DNA from: Heliocidaris tuberculata
Taxonomy: Eukaryota > Echinodermata > Echinoidea > Camarodonta > Echinometridae
DNA: 64,000 nucleotides
Assembly (NCBI GenBank): GCA_025618425.1
Contig: CM046833.1
Span: forward strand, 35,294,467 to 35,358,466
Direction of reading: 5' to 3'
This document shows, piece by piece, positions 35,920-48,499 of this stretch (the first letter of the stretch is position 1; each line of letters opens with the position of its first letter). The position numbers and the translations under genes were made by a program. Below the pieces are notes generated by a model. That model saw only the letters and a list, made by a program, of their open reading frames with translations. It was not told where the DNA came from and ran no database searches.

Positions 35920-36832
35920 CCCCCCTCTCTCTCTCTCTCTCTTATTTCTTGTTGCGATGTTTGTTTCACTCTATCAATCTCTCTCTTTCTCTTTGTCTCC
36001 GTCTCTCCATCACTCTATCTTTCTATCTAGTCTTCTTGCTCCCATTTCACTCCTTCTTTCAATCCCAATCTTTCGTTCTGCCTCCTCCTCCTATCTGTAT
36101 CCTTCATTTTTTTTCACTCACTCTATTTCGTGCGGGAAATTCAGCGGGATCCTTCTATCATCCCTCGCCGAGGTCATGGCAGGATGCTCACCGTCTCTCA
36201 CAGGCAAATCTTAACTCGATCTCCAGAACAAATTTCCACAATGCCGTTAAATTTGTGATATTTCCCCCTTTTCTATCTCCCCTTCTCTATAATTCAATCT
36301 CTATACGTAATGTTTCTGCTTTTCTGTTTCTTTCTATTAATTTTTCTTCAGCCCATTCTCCTTCAATTCCCTTTTTAAATCTACCATGTCTACTGCAGCT
36401 TCTTGTCTATTTCTGTCTATCTGCATCTCACTGCATTCTGCCCATCTCTCCATCACCTGATCACTGGCCATATTTGTTTTCCTGTCTTCCTCTGTCCATT
36501 TGTGTCTTCCCCTTCTCTCTCTCTCTCCCTTTCTCTCTCCATCTCTTGTTCTCTCTCCCTCTTTTTCCCCCTATTTCTCTCTTCTCTCTTTATTCATTCC
36601 CTTGACCATATTTTTCATAAAGTAGTACACACGGCTATCGCTCCCTCCTTCTTTCGTTCTTTCTCTAATTTCTTTCCTCCTCCTCCTCCTCCCTCTCTCT
36701 ACCTTTCTCTCTTTATCTCTCTCTCTCTCTTTCTCTCTCTTTCTACCCCCTCTCTTTCTCTCTTTTATTTCGCCCCCTCTCTCTCTCTCTCTTCCTCTAT
36801 CCCTTTCTATCCCCCTCTCTCTTTTATCTCTG

Positions 36833-36888
<56 letters not shown>

Positions 36889-36930
36889 TCATCTCCCCCT
36901 CTCTGTCTCTCTTCCTCTCAGAGTCTATTT
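35920..36930. repeat. About 1 kb pyrimidine-rich tract with CT blocks
   Basis: Plus strand strongly C+T, with pure CT at 36835-36886 and CCT units at 36676-36692. The overlapping Ser/Leu/Phe-rich frames of up to 255 codons are artefacts. A GC-normal island at 36125-36255 interrupts it. Long mirror-like pyrimidine blocks can form triplex DNA. Confidence 0.85.
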
Positions 36931-38174
36931 TCCCCGAGATCTCTTTCTATTCAGTAGTACCTTTAGTAGCTTCACACATCAATGTCACTCTCTCTCTTTC
37001 GGAACCCTCTTTACAACCACATGATTTTTATACCCGGTTTTCATTTGCTTAAATTTCCGTTGTTTGGTCGCTCGAAAACAGACCGAGACATTCACAAGAA
37101 TGTAGTTCTCTGCAACCGTTGCAAAACGGATTCAAGTTGGTTGATGTCATTGATTATTGACATGGTGGTATGCCGCTGAAGATTAATGAATTTTAGTCAT
37201 TATATCATATTTGAATTAACCCACTAGTATATTGATAATAATAATAATAATTTTGTTTACCCAGGGAAACCTCATCAACATCAATACTGTTCTTTCTGAG
37301 GGCCCTGCAATTATTATTACCCCAGCAAAACAAGTGTCAATAGTAGTGACTATTCTTCCAGGACTAACCGCTTTCTTCACAAATATTTTCATCTGAATTA
37401 TTATGCGTGTATTTATAAACAAAAGTTTATTTTTATTACATCTTTTCTTTAAGACAAGTTATTATTATTATTTTTTTGGGGGGGACGAAAGTTTTATATC
37501 TACTAACGCATACTTTGAATTGTTTTGCATATTGGGGAAGGGGGAGGGATGGGGTTGATTTCTGTCTTCCATTTCTGAGGGGTCGGAAATATAGGTCTTC
37601 CTCTTCATGGCTTTTTGATACGAATTACAATGCCTATGGGTACTATACCGGTGTGCGTTTTCCCGAAGCAGGAAGCCATTCGTTATCTTCAAAAAGGAAT
37701 ACTGAGTGACAGGTCGAATTTTGGCAAATTATCTGTCTCTTTCCCCCGAAAGAAAGAAAAGAAGAGATTCATGGAAAACGGCAATCTTGTTAGTTCATTA
37801 TTAGTTTCCATAAATAGGAACGCGTTATCAAAGCGAATATTCTTCGCGAATAGCTGAAGAGAAGATTCCTTGATCAAAGAAGGCATATTTCAAAATGGCG
37901 ATTCTGAGCTGATGGGATCTTGATTTCTCTTTTGAAAGTTTTTTGTAATCCACCGAACAAATAATCGTATTGTCGGAGCGTTTTTTATTATTTATCCTCT
38001 TTTGCCACACAAAAAGAAGACGATGAAAAAAAGCTTTCATGATAATTTTCAAGGTGATCAAGATAATGCACATTTCTAATTTTCAGTACACCCAACTACA
38101 TAATTATAATGCTAAATCTTTCCTATAAGCTTGTGTAATTGTATAGTTGGGCATCATTTGAAAGCCTCAGCAAG
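36931..38174. other. Unassigned noncoding stretch
   Basis: ATA repeat at 37233-37252; T-run and G-run at 37471-37483. No gene recognised. Confidence 0.5.
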
Positions 38175-38200
38175 AGCAACATGTTAACCAACATGTTGCT
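38175..38200. repeat. Perfect 11-bp stem, 4-bp loop palindrome
   Basis: AGCAACATGTT, AACC, AACATGTTGCT. It could form a hairpin, or be two CATG-centred half sites resembling p53-family elements. Confidence 0.8.
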
Positions 38201-38337
38201 AACTTGTTCTCCAGAGATTTTTTTTTTAAAGAAAGAAATAACTTACTCCATTGAAGAAAATGTTTTTAGTGCATTTTTGAAGAACATTTTCATTTACTTT
38301 TGGCCGTTATGCTTATGGAAAAGATAGTAATTGAGAG

Positions 38338-38373
38338 GAGAGAAAGAGATAGATAGATAGAGAGAGAGAGAGG

Positions 38374-38408
<35 letters not shown>

Positions 38409-38434
38409 AAGGAAAAAGAGATAGGTAGGTAGGT

Positions 38435-38462
<28 letters not shown>
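38338..38462. repeat. (GA)n/(GATA)n/(GGTA)n microsatellite
   Basis: GA blocks with short GATA and GGTA inserts. Confidence 0.95.
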
Positions 38463-38466
<4 letters not shown>

Positions 38467-39449
38467 AGGACATGTCTAGGCTGTTTTTAAAAAGAGCAAT
38501 GATGACACACCCATTTCCGGCCTGGCAGTCAAAGGTCGCGCTTATGACGTCATCAATCAGGAAATGTCACCCTCTTCGGACGAGAAATGTTAACTGTAAG
38601 AATTGATACATGACCGGAATAGATATAAAAAATTTATCTTGTCTCCCCAGAATAATTAATTCCTTAAGTGCGTGTGAAAGATTAAAACGAATGCAATAAT
38701 TTTAAATTCGAGTCAAGATATCAAAGTATAATGACATTGTGTATAGTTAAGGAAGCTATATAAAATCGCATTTTAAAATCTCATTAGTCATAAGAATACA
38801 CTGCCGATTGTTCAGTGTCTTGAATTTACAAAATGGTCGACTTTCTTTTATTTTTTATTCAATGTGAGTCAGTATAAAAGGTTTGTAAACTTTCAACATG
38901 TTCAAAGGTGGCAACTATGCGATCACAAGAACATACAGATTCAGAATATTAAGACACAGGCATGTATGAATATGTGAAACTTGGCTTACATTTTTGAAAA
39001 GATGAGAGACCATGCAGTTTCATATTGTTTATGAATATTCATTCATAATTCCTAAGTTAAACTTGATGGTAAGCAAGTTTATAACAGGATACTTCTAAAC
39101 TGTTCACTTTCAACCTTTCGCCGACTTGGTCTTTGTCAGGATTTATGAGTTCAATATAAGGACGCGCATTCATATAAACAAAACTGTTCTGATTCTGGGA
39201 ATGGCAGACCTTTGGAGTAATAGATATTTATCCAATTTGTTAATGAAGATTGTGAATTGAAACACGAATGAGGAAGAAGGAAGCATTTGTGTCTGGTATC
39301 AGCAGTTAAACTCCCCCCTTATGTTTCCTGGTGAAAGTCTCTTACGCAGAAAATGCATGATTTGAAGAGAAAGATAATTGAATATGTTGAAATGATTTCT
39401 TGGAATAACTATAAGCCGCAGTTTTGATATAAGTTGGTGCGAGGTAGAT
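38463..39449. other. Unassigned noncoding stretch
   Basis: AT-rich; nothing recognised. Confidence 0.6.
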
Positions 39450-39785
39450 AAAGATGAAAAGAAAAAGAGAAATATATGGATAAAGTGAAAGATGGGAATG
39501 GAGATACACAGACACAGATAGAAAGGGAGATAGATAGAGAGAGAGAAAAAAGAAAGAAAGAGAGAGACTAAAAGAGAGAGAGAGAGAGAGAGAGAGTAAG
39601 AAAGGTAAAGAGAGAGAGAGAGAGCGAGAGTAAGAAAGAGAGTATTAGAATATCAGAGAAAGAGATAAAGATATTAATAATGATGCAAAATGGAGAAGGG
39701 GGGGGGGGGGTCGAGATAAAATGAACAAAGAGAGGAAGGTTTTTGAAAAATAGAGAGAGAGATACAGAGATACAGGGAGAGAAAA
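39450..39785. repeat. GA-rich purine tract with G-run
   Basis: GA/GAAA units, with a G-run at 39698-39710. Minus-strand Ser/Leu frames are artefacts. Confidence 0.9.
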
Positions 39786-40313
39786 AAAACATAATATAAG
39801 ATAATAAACTGGAATTATACATACCAAAAATTGGATCGGCAATTATTAGAGGGAAGGACAAAAGAGGAAATAATCACAGAAAAGGAGGGGGTTATGGGAA
39901 ATGGAATATCATAAGGAATTATCATAAAAACCTCAAGTTGAAAGAAGTTAAATCTGACATAACTTTTGACAGCAGCCGAAAGCGTGAAGCTTTTATCAAC
40001 TGAAATGCGTAAAGAAAGGGCAGAAATATCTCAGTCATGCCGATAAATTATAATCCCTGATCATGCATTTTTAGCTATTCTCCCTGTCAGTCTCCCTCAG
40101 TATTATCCTGATTATCATTTAGCCATCCCTAGACAAAACTTCAATTATTCCGCATCCCCGAATTGGAGAAGACCTGACCGAGAGACTTTCCTCTCCCTTG
40201 GCCGAGTTTGAGCTAAAAGGGTAAACTGAGGATATTTGGGGGAAATTATGATGGAAATGCCCCCGCAATCTGTTTTCACTTTGAAATGTATGGTGTGAAA
40301 ACCCCTCCCCTCC

Positions 40314-40315
<2 letters not shown>
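39786..40315. other. Unassigned noncoding stretch
   Basis: Nothing recognised. Confidence 0.6.
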
Positions 40316-40371
<56 letters not shown>

Positions 40372-40457
40372 ACATCTCCACTTTTTTCTTATTTGGATGA
40401 TTGTTCATTGAAAGCACGTGGGTAATTGTAATTTTTTTTTTTTTTTTTTTTTTTTTT
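40316..40457. repeat. (CT)n microsatellite and a 25-base T-run
   Basis: CT at 40317-40369; T-run at 40433-40457. Confidence 0.95.
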
Positions 40458-40616
40458 GCTTAAATTAATTAGACAAATTTATTTTAAAAACTGGATACTG
40501 GTCATTTTCTGTTTAAACATTGTGTCAGTTTTTATTTCGCGTCTTCATGTGAAATTCGTAGTGCTGTTATAGACAAAACATACATACACTGAACAGAACA
40601 AAGACTACTTATTTAA

Positions 40617-40638
40617 AATATATATATATATATATATA
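40617..40638. repeat. (TA)n microsatellite
   Basis: About ten TA units. Confidence 0.95.
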
Positions 40639-41395
40639 GGCATTATTAAAATTAGACTATAGAGATGCATATCAAAAAACAATATTGCTTTCTTTCATGT
40701 GAGATATCTCGGTTTAATTAATTGCTAGCAAGCATGTTTGAGAAAGTCACCATTAATAAATGAAAATTTTTTGGCATCTGGGAAATGTCAGTACGTCCAA
40801 AAACTTACAAGCTCACAACTCAGGCTCAGTAGGAATATATCAACTTGTCTTGTGCCAGACAAAAGTTTGGGGTATCATGTGCCAATTCGCGCCTTCGGTG
40901 TTATATTATTATGTGTTGATCATTGTCAATATATCGAGTGTACATATCAGCGTGTGAATGTCTGATTGGGTTCGAAGTATGATCAGATGTGATCTAGATA
41001 TTTTCTCAATCTTGATTTCAATTGACAGCTCTCAAAACTACTCTTTTCTCTCCTTACCACATATGAACATGATGACACACAAAGACGAAAGGAAAGGATT
41101 TAAAGCATTATCATGATTACATACACAAGATAGAGGCGATAGGGTGAAGAATACCCCCAAAGCGAGCCGTGATAAAATATCGTTGTTTTTTTATTATCAT
41201 CTCTTCAGAGTCACCGTACATGTCGCCTCAAACAATTTTTAGGTCATATGTTTCGAATAAAATCTAAGTCCGATTTAAATCGGCTGGTTCCCATAAAAAC
41301 TGACGGAAAGTTAGGATTTGTGTTAGTCCGTCCTCCAAAGTCAAGAACAATTCATCAAGTTTATAACCTGGTTGTGGAAATTTCGTTATGAGGGG
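40639..41395. other. Unassigned noncoding stretch
   Basis: Nothing recognised. Frames at 40738-40965 overlap in two registers and look like chance. Confidence 0.55.
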
Positions 41396-41414
41396 GGAGA
41401 CGGGGGAGAGAAAG

Positions 41415-41462
<48 letters not shown>

Positions 41463-41659
41463 GAGGAGAGATAAAGAGTGGCAGATATTTTGAGAGAAGT
41501 TAGAGACAGAGAAAGATAGATCATGGATAAATATAGAGAAAGAAGAGTATCTGAGAGAGGGAGAGAGAAGAGAAGGGGCAGGTGGGGAGGGAGGGGAGAA
41601 AAGAGCGTTACAGACATAACAGTAGAGAGAGGAAGAAGGAGAGAGAGAAAAAGAGAGTG

Positions 41660-41723
<64 letters not shown>

Positions 41724-41735
41724 GACAGGGAGTAT
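41396..41735. repeat. GA-rich purine tract
   Basis: GA blocks at 41413-41459 and 41675-41712, TA block at 41660-41672, G-run at 41713-41724. Confidence 0.92.
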
Positions 41736-43060
41736 AAATACAGAAAGATAGAGGGGAGGACAGACATGTATGCAGAACGAAGAAGAAAATATAAAGAGAC
41801 AAAACACCAGAGAGCGAGAGTGAAGAAGACACGAAGAAAGATGATACGGGAGAAAAGTTTTTAAAAAAAAATAAATAAATAATGGAGAAAAATCATTGGA
41901 TCATTGAGACAAATTAGCAACCTAATTTTACCCGGCCGCTGAGGGGGAAGTTGAGTGACCGGGCATCGTAAATCATACAATTATGATAAGAAGTGTAATG
42001 GGAGCTGCAATTTGTCTCGATGTCAACGAGGGTTTCGATCATCGTCAGAAAGTCTAGCCTTAGTCTCGTGATTTTAATTGAAAATCGCAATTTTCGTCAA
42101 GTATTATTCTGGAAAAACACGTAGAACTGAATAGAGACAAAACAACTTAGTCCTAAAATTTTATTTACTTTTAAAAGTGCGCTCTATTTCATAGTGAGCA
42201 ATTTAAAACAAACTGAAAAATTGTTTAGTTAACCTCTTTTAATTAGATTTCTTTAATTTACTCTCAAAATTTACTCAAACCTTTTCAGAGGGGAGCAGAC
42301 CTCGTAAATAACAAATGCAAACAGTGATGTTTTTGAAATCTTTTGCTTCAAACATGAACCTGATGAACAAACACCGTTAACCATCTTTTAGTCAGCGAAA
42401 CGAAACTTCACCTCCGAACATTCTTTGGATGGTCGTTAAAAACACTAAAATAATCTGTTTACGAAGTATTTTAATTAGCTTCATCCTTAAGCATAGTTTG
42501 ATTTGTTAGAATTTAACAAACAAACAATTGTAATAGTGTGTAGGGCGCCTATTCATGAAATAAAACACGGTAAAACAATACAAGACCCCAGGAAACGATG
42601 TTAATAAAAATAATCAAACAACAACATCAATGGAGTTCCAAAAAATACTCTTCATGACATTTCTTGAATATGTAAGTTTTAATCTAAAATTTTGGCGACC
42701 CTTAACTCTTACTGTGCCAAGGGGATTAGCTCTCTTCAAAATTTTACCAAAATGTGATCAATACTTACTTTTCAAATGTTTGCACTTCACTAACCACCTG
42801 TTATTTTAATATTTAAATATTGTGTACAAAACTTGTAGGAAATTTATTACCATTTCTTATGATACCAAGCATTTAACTTTATATTATTGCGTATATAAGT
42901 TTATACCATTTATATCATATCTGTTTAGTTGTTTGTTTGTTTTGTTTTGTTTTGTTTTTACCATTGTATATGATATGTATTTCTGTTAAACTACCTGAGT
43001 TATTTACTACATGCTATTATATTTAAATCTTTAGATAAATCATGAAATACATTGTATTAT
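41736..43060. other. Unassigned AT-rich region
   Basis: GTTT/GTTTT repeat at 42926-42959. No gene recognised. Confidence 0.55.
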
Positions 43061-43141
43061 TGATCGTTGTAAAGCGCATAGAGAATCTATTATTATGCGC
43101 TATATAAAAATGACTTTATTATTATTATTATTATTATTATT
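43061..43141 (+). mobile_element. SINE-like 3' tail ending in (ATT)n
   Basis: GTAAAGCGCATAGAG, ATTATGCGCTATATAAA, then ATT units (43108-43141). This 'AAAGCGC ... GCGCTATATAA + ATT repeat' arrangement is the usual end of tRNA-derived SINEs in marine invertebrate genomes (from general knowledge). The 5' part is not recognised. Confidence 0.6.
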
Positions 43142-44481
43142 ACTTTACCAAACTTTATGTATAAGAATTATTGAAAATTACATTTGAGTTTTTGTTTTGT
43201 CCATTATTTTGGGGGTTTCTCATTTGTTTACTGTTGTTTAATGTTGAAATAAGGTAATATCTTTTTAAAAATCTCAAATTTTCTCTGAAAATTTCTATGG
43301 TAGCATATGATTATAATCATATATTTACACTGCTTGATTTATCTCAAAATGTTGATATACATTGACCACTATATACCTTTCCTGTGCTCGAGCAAGTGGT
43401 GAATGAAAATGACAAGTCTGTCTGTCACACATATATGTGACATCGGCACTGAAAGAGTTAAACTCTTTTTTAGAACACGTTCTCAGAGTCTGCCAATTTT
43501 CATCTTCTATAAAAACAAACAAACAAACAAACAAACAAAGCAACAACAAAAAAATGAGGGGGGGGGCCTACTTTGGCTCACTGAAAATAAGAGGAGAAGG
43601 ATGCCCTACACAGTAATAATAAAACAAAAACAAAAAAGGAGTTCGTACAAGAAACCTGGCCTTTGCCGTTGTATTGACAAATCGTCAACTAATGAAGACA
43701 AAATATCTAATTATTTATAAAAGGTATTTATTAAACATCACTGGAGGACAAGTACTGTACTTGTAATTAGAATACAAGCGGTAAATATAATAAATTTGTT
43801 AATGTATATCTTATATGAAAATTTGAGGTTGTAATATGTCGTTTTCATTTGAAGTTGTTAGATTCAATATACAATGTAAATCTTCATTCATGATTCGAAT
43901 ATTATTTTTCAAGGTCAGTACAAAGACCTTTCAAATTTCGAACGGTCTACCTCTTTTGTCAAAACGGAAGTAAAAAAGAAGAACATTCATGATCTACCAG
44001 AATAGAAGTTGATATGTCACGTTACATTCAGATCCAAGATCCTCAAGCTTTTCTTTCCCCGATTACTCTTCTAATTTCCCCTACTTCTCCCCCTTTCCAA
44101 TAAAACAAATTTTGCAATAAAAGATAACTTCAATCTTCGCCCAGTGACACATGTATGACATTCCACGTTTCGCAGCGTTTTGGGGATACGTAATGATTCT
44201 CATACACATGTCTGATGATTCTGGTATACCAAGAAGAAGAAACAACAAAATGATCTTCTTTTGGCGAATAGTCAACTCGAAGTCGCTGCCTAAAATACAT
44301 CGCAGCTGTCGCAGCGCAGGACCAGACTTTTGATCTTCTTTTTCGGATTAAATCAAGATTATCATCGCCAGACACTACATAATTATTGAAGCAGATGAGA
44401 GATTGCACGCGAATTGTCCCCCAGCTCACAAAATATTAACAACTGCATGTCACTGTGAGGAACTTTAACAATAAAAATTTG
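43142..44481. other. Unassigned noncoding stretch
   Basis: CAAA repeat at 43511-43540 and G-run at 43558-43566. No gene recognised. Confidence 0.55.
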
Positions 44482-44525
44482 TCGAACCAGGGAAATGTAA
44501 CTTAGTTACGTTTCCCTGCTCGAAC
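44482..44525. repeat. 44-bp imperfect palindrome
   Basis: CGAACCAGGGAAATGTAAC pairs with GTTACGTTTCCCTGCTCG around a TTA centre, with a few mismatches. Hairpin candidate directly before the SINE. Confidence 0.7.
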
Positions 44526-44587
44526 CTACATGTAGAAATTCGTTTTGAAAAGGGCGTTGGCCTTGTGCTATATGACACGAGTTAAAG

Positions 44588-44764
44588 CCCTTCTGGCTCT
44601 CAGTAAACACTTGGCCGGAGATGCGAAAGGTCGTGGGTTCCATCCCTTTGGAAAGACATTATTACACATTTGCCACTCTCCAGCCAGGTGGAAATGATGT
44701 GGCCTATAGGTAGAGCCAGGTAATATCGGAGAACTGGATATGAGCCCTATGGAACTAGCTAGTT
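44588..44764 (+). mobile_element. tRNA-headed SINE
   Basis: A-box-like TGGCTCTCAGT (44594) and B-box GGGTTCCATCCC (44635-44646) at tRNA spacing, with TTGGCCGGAGATGCGAAAGG between. This is typical of a tRNA-derived SINE head. A body of about 115 bp and an ATT-rich tail follow. It is not a functional tRNA: no acceptor stem pairing is evident. Confidence 0.6.
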
Positions 44765-45050
44765 ATTAGTATCATTCATATTATCAGTATCATTATTATT
44801 ATTGTTGTTATTAATATCATTATTATCATTATTGTTATTATTATTATTGTTATTATTATTATTATTATTACTATTGTTATTATCATTATCTTTATTATTA
44901 ATATTATCATCATAATTACTATTATTCTCATAATTCTCATTATTATTATATATATTATCATTACTACTACTATTACTACTACTACTACCACCACCACCAC
45001 CACCACCACCACCACCACCACTACTACTACTACTTCTACTTCTATAAGTA
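44765..45050. repeat. (ATT)n/(ATC)n then (ACT)n/(ACC)n microsatellite
   Basis: Likely the expanded tail of the preceding SINE. CCA units at 44988-45019 flanked by ACT units. The poly-Val/Ile minus-strand frame is an artefact. Confidence 0.9.
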
Positions 45051-45197
45051 TTACTTTTATTTTGAAAATCATCTCTTATCTAAAGGCCACCATTCAAATA
45101 TAATAACCCTATCTGTGTAATGAGATTTACACATGATTCATTACATGAACCAATGTCTAGTCAATACGCAATGACATTATACCAATATACGCCATCT

Positions 45198-45600
45198 ATT
45201 TGGTAACTTTGTAGAGTAATTTGGTAACTTGGTAGAGGCTTGATAAAATCTGAGCTGCCAGGCCTTACATGCTATCACTGTATGTAATATGGTGTAAAAA
45301 TGAAGCCCATGGGGGAAAAAAGCACTTCAAAATCATCATGTGCTTCACAAAAGTAAACATATGCAAGTGACCGGAAATGCCAGACTCATTTTCCCCCATA
45401 GACTCAGTGTTAGACTAAAGCGTATGGCCATACGCTTTCGTAAATGGAAGTATTCATTCATAGATATCTTAATAATAGCATTATATATTTGAAAACCTTT
45501 CTATGCCTGGCTATTTATTTATCCTTCTGAACATCATTATACAAAACAGATATCAAAATTCAACAATTTATTAAATCAAGCCTCCACAAAGTTACCAAAT
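45198..45600. mobile_element. Inverted-repeat element, about 380-400 bp
   Basis: AATTTGGTAACTTGGTAGAG at 45219 (with a tandem near-copy at 45198) faces GATTTGGTAACTTTGTGGAG on the minus strand at 45600; pairing continues through GCTTGAT. Inside, ATGGGGGAAAA/TTTTCCCCCAT also pair, and 45417-45438 is a perfect 22-bp palindrome. No clear target duplication. Confidence 0.65.
45417..45438. repeat. Perfect 22-bp palindrome
   Basis: AAAGCGTATGG followed directly by its reverse complement CCATACGCTTT, with no spacer. Confidence 0.95.
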
Positions 45601-45605
45601 CCCTT

Positions 45606-47033
45606 TTTAACATGCTGTCGTCTTAAGACAGAGTGACACTTAAAGGTATTAGATAGTTTTGGGAAGCCCTCAAAAACTTTTCGCGAGATTTCTTTGATTT
45701 TACTTAATAAATAGCAGGGTACTAACATAACTAAGATGCTGTGAAGTTTTTTCCTCCTCAAGTGAAATATTTATCGAATTAGAGGTGAAAAGAATAAAAA
45801 TCCCTGGCCCCCAAAAGAGGGGATGTAAATTCGAACAACGGCCACACACATTACTCACACGAGGATTGCTGTGTGTTATAGAATACGCTACACATAGTGC
45901 GAAGCGCTGGGTTTATTGTGTGGGGAACCTTCGGGTAGATATGGTCTCAGCGTGAGGCAGTGAAAAACCGTTACCAAGCGTTTCTTAAGATATTTACACT
46001 AAAATTTGTTCGAAATCGTGAATGGAATGTTAAATAATCTCGTACATGTGCCTTATGATAAAAGGAGAATAGTATGTGACTATGTTAGATAAGTTTCTTG
46101 CCAGTATGATTTTTGCTACCGACACTGTCTATGAGCTTTAAACTGCTCTGTATCACTGTATTCTCAGAAGTCATGCAGGTATGTAGAGTAACATGCAAGC
46201 TGAAAATAACAATTCACAAATCGCATCGAAAGGTGAAGTTAAGGACCACCCTAAAAATATAATGCAAATCAGATAAAGGAGATCGGTATCTACGAGTACG
46301 ATTCATGTTCGGTTTACTACGCATGCGCATGCCAATGAGCCCGTCATTCTTTAGAAATTGCCAGAGTTTTACCAATATAAAACCAAACACACGTTGCCTT
46401 CGTAAAGCTTTGAAAGTGAAAATTTTAATAATTCATAAAGCACAAAATAATCGCGATGGTATTAACGAAATTCAATCAATTAGTATCAATACACAGTACT
46501 TCAGCCAGCTATGCGTAAAAATCGAACATTGCTAGATCGTGCAATATAAACATTAGCTGCCTAAGGCTTGGCTGATTTTTTTTCTCCTGCTACATTCGAC
46601 TTGAAGTTCAATGAGTACATGCACACAATGACATTAATGACTTCTTAACCGCCGTGTCTACTTCCCGATGATTCGATATCAGTTATACACCTGACTTCAA
46701 TTGTAAAGTCTTGATATCCATCTCGCCACATTTCACTAGTTGTTATATCAGGCAAACTTTACAGAGTAACCGTCCCTAGCAAAAGTTAATATACTACGTA
46801 TGCAAATTTTGAGTGGAAATGTAAACCTTATAAAACGATAGTAATTCACCCAACATAAGTTAAAAGTGCTGTAATCACCCTGCAAAAGATTCTGCATGTA
46901 GACAACCTGTTAAATTTTCCGTGTGATGTATAGGAAAACATGGTGAAGGAAAGTTGTTTCTCGCTTAGTCTCCATCGTCCACTCTTTATATATAAAAGGC
47001 CTTATGATCTACCATGTCTGATTCAGGAATCAG
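45606..47033. other. Unassigned noncoding stretch
   Basis: A GC-richer patch at 45840-45980. Nothing recognised. Confidence 0.5.
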
Positions 47034-47172
47034 GGTAGCATTTCATCAAGTGTTTTGTCAGTGATTTTTACCGACAACTGTTATAAGCTACTGAAATCCT
47101 TGCATCTGATTGGCTTAGAGCAAATTTGTCGGTAAAAATCACTGACAAAACGCTTGATGAAACGCTCCCCTG
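47034..47172. mobile_element. MITE, GAGCGTTTCATCAAGCG family, best-preserved copy
   Basis: Left AGCATTTCATCAAGTGTTTT, right on the minus strand GGGGAGCGTTTCATCAAGCG, with ATTTTTACCGACAA inside both arms. The middle has TGCATCTGATTGGCTTAGAG, the reverse of the 11636 copy. Pairs end to end. Confidence 0.85.
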
Positions 47173-48333
47173 GTCTGTGACGAATATACCAATAAAAGGT
47201 AACTTAAACCACATATAAATGTAATATGGATTTATAATCGCGTTTTTGTTATCGTCTGATGTTTGAAATTATTATCATTTTTTTTTACAAAGAAGATTAT
47301 AAAAGTACATAATAGTCATGCTAGTGTTATCGGTTTTGTAGTAATCCACTGCGGTTACTTGGTCTCAAAAACAGACTACAAAACTTTTTTTTTCTCAAGT
47401 CTCGTGCTGTCACTCATAATCAAGTCAATTAGTCTCGTTCGTTATAAAGTATTTTAGAGGTCAGCGCGTAAAGGAAGTTAATGTTATTAACCATGTGAGT
47501 CGCGGGCGCTGATGGATGCATTGGTGAACAAACAACAGGATCACAGAATACTGTATCAAGTCGTTATCCTACGACGTATTTGCGATGGAAATGCTAATAA
47601 ATGTAAAGATATCATCATAAAATGATTATGATTAAGTGCGATAATCAATGAATATTGTATTTGCCTTCTTTTATAGCCTTTAGTCTGCTCTTGCGCTTGT
47701 GGAACGTTGTAAAAAATAATTGTTTCGAGGAGAGAAGGAATTCTGATAAGACCGACAATGGTATTATGCTGCAGCCGATTTAACGTATTTTATGAGAAAA
47801 GCTTGCTAATAAAGTACATTAAATCTAACATTGGTTGATGATATAATATGCGTTTTTTTTTTTTTTTTTTTTTTTTTTCTCACAGCTCATGTCTCTGTTT
47901 TTAAGAAATAAGAATAGCGGTTCATTGTGAATAAGCCTATATCGTTTCGGGACATGCAAACGAATTTCATAAATTTCCTCATCACTTTCTTCCTCAGATA
48001 GAAGAATTTTGTTTGCTTTTTATACTAACTGCTTTATTGCATATCTGCATTCACTGTGCTTGTGCATTTATATACTTGTATATATACTGAATGGAAAAGA
48101 ATCTAAATTCCATAACAAAATCATCTCTATAATCGCAAATTTCTAATTTGTATATTTGTCAGTATAACATGCATTTGCACTGTTCTGATTTTACCCTCTG
48201 CGCATGTGAATCGTAAAAAAATAACCGTTTCTTAGAAATTTAAAATAACTTCTGTCTCATGCTTGTCATGAAATTGGCAACGTTGATCGGCTGCCCGTGT
48301 TATCGCGTTCGATGGAATGACCCCAGCTGATGT
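47173..48333. other. Unassigned stretch with T-run
   Basis: T-run of about 26 at 47853-47878. Nothing else recognised. Confidence 0.55.
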
Positions 48334-48347
48334 GTTACCATGGTGAC
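48334..48347. promoter_or_regulatory. X-box-like RFX site
   Basis: GTTACCATGGTGAC fits the RFX palindrome GTNRCC-spacer-RGYAAC with one mismatch. X-boxes occur near promoters of ciliary genes (established), but no gene start is recognised here. Confidence 0.25.
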
Positions 48348-48499
48348 AGACAATGGCTGTGGTGATTTATGTGTGTTTGATGTAGGTTGACAATAAGCAC
48401 GCGCGAGGCAGGAAGAGGGGCATTGACGGCGGGGCAGACAGTGGTCACCCCGCCGGTCACCCAGAGAGAACTCGGACGAGGAGAGGTGGGAGGGAGGGT

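Noticed and set aside
35838..36605. 255-codon frame, longest in the window
   Set aside because: Ser/Leu/Phe-rich product of a pyrimidine tract, with overlapping frames in other registers.
41264..41807. Two overlapping Ser/Leu-rich minus-strand frames
   Set aside because: Translations of a GA tract.
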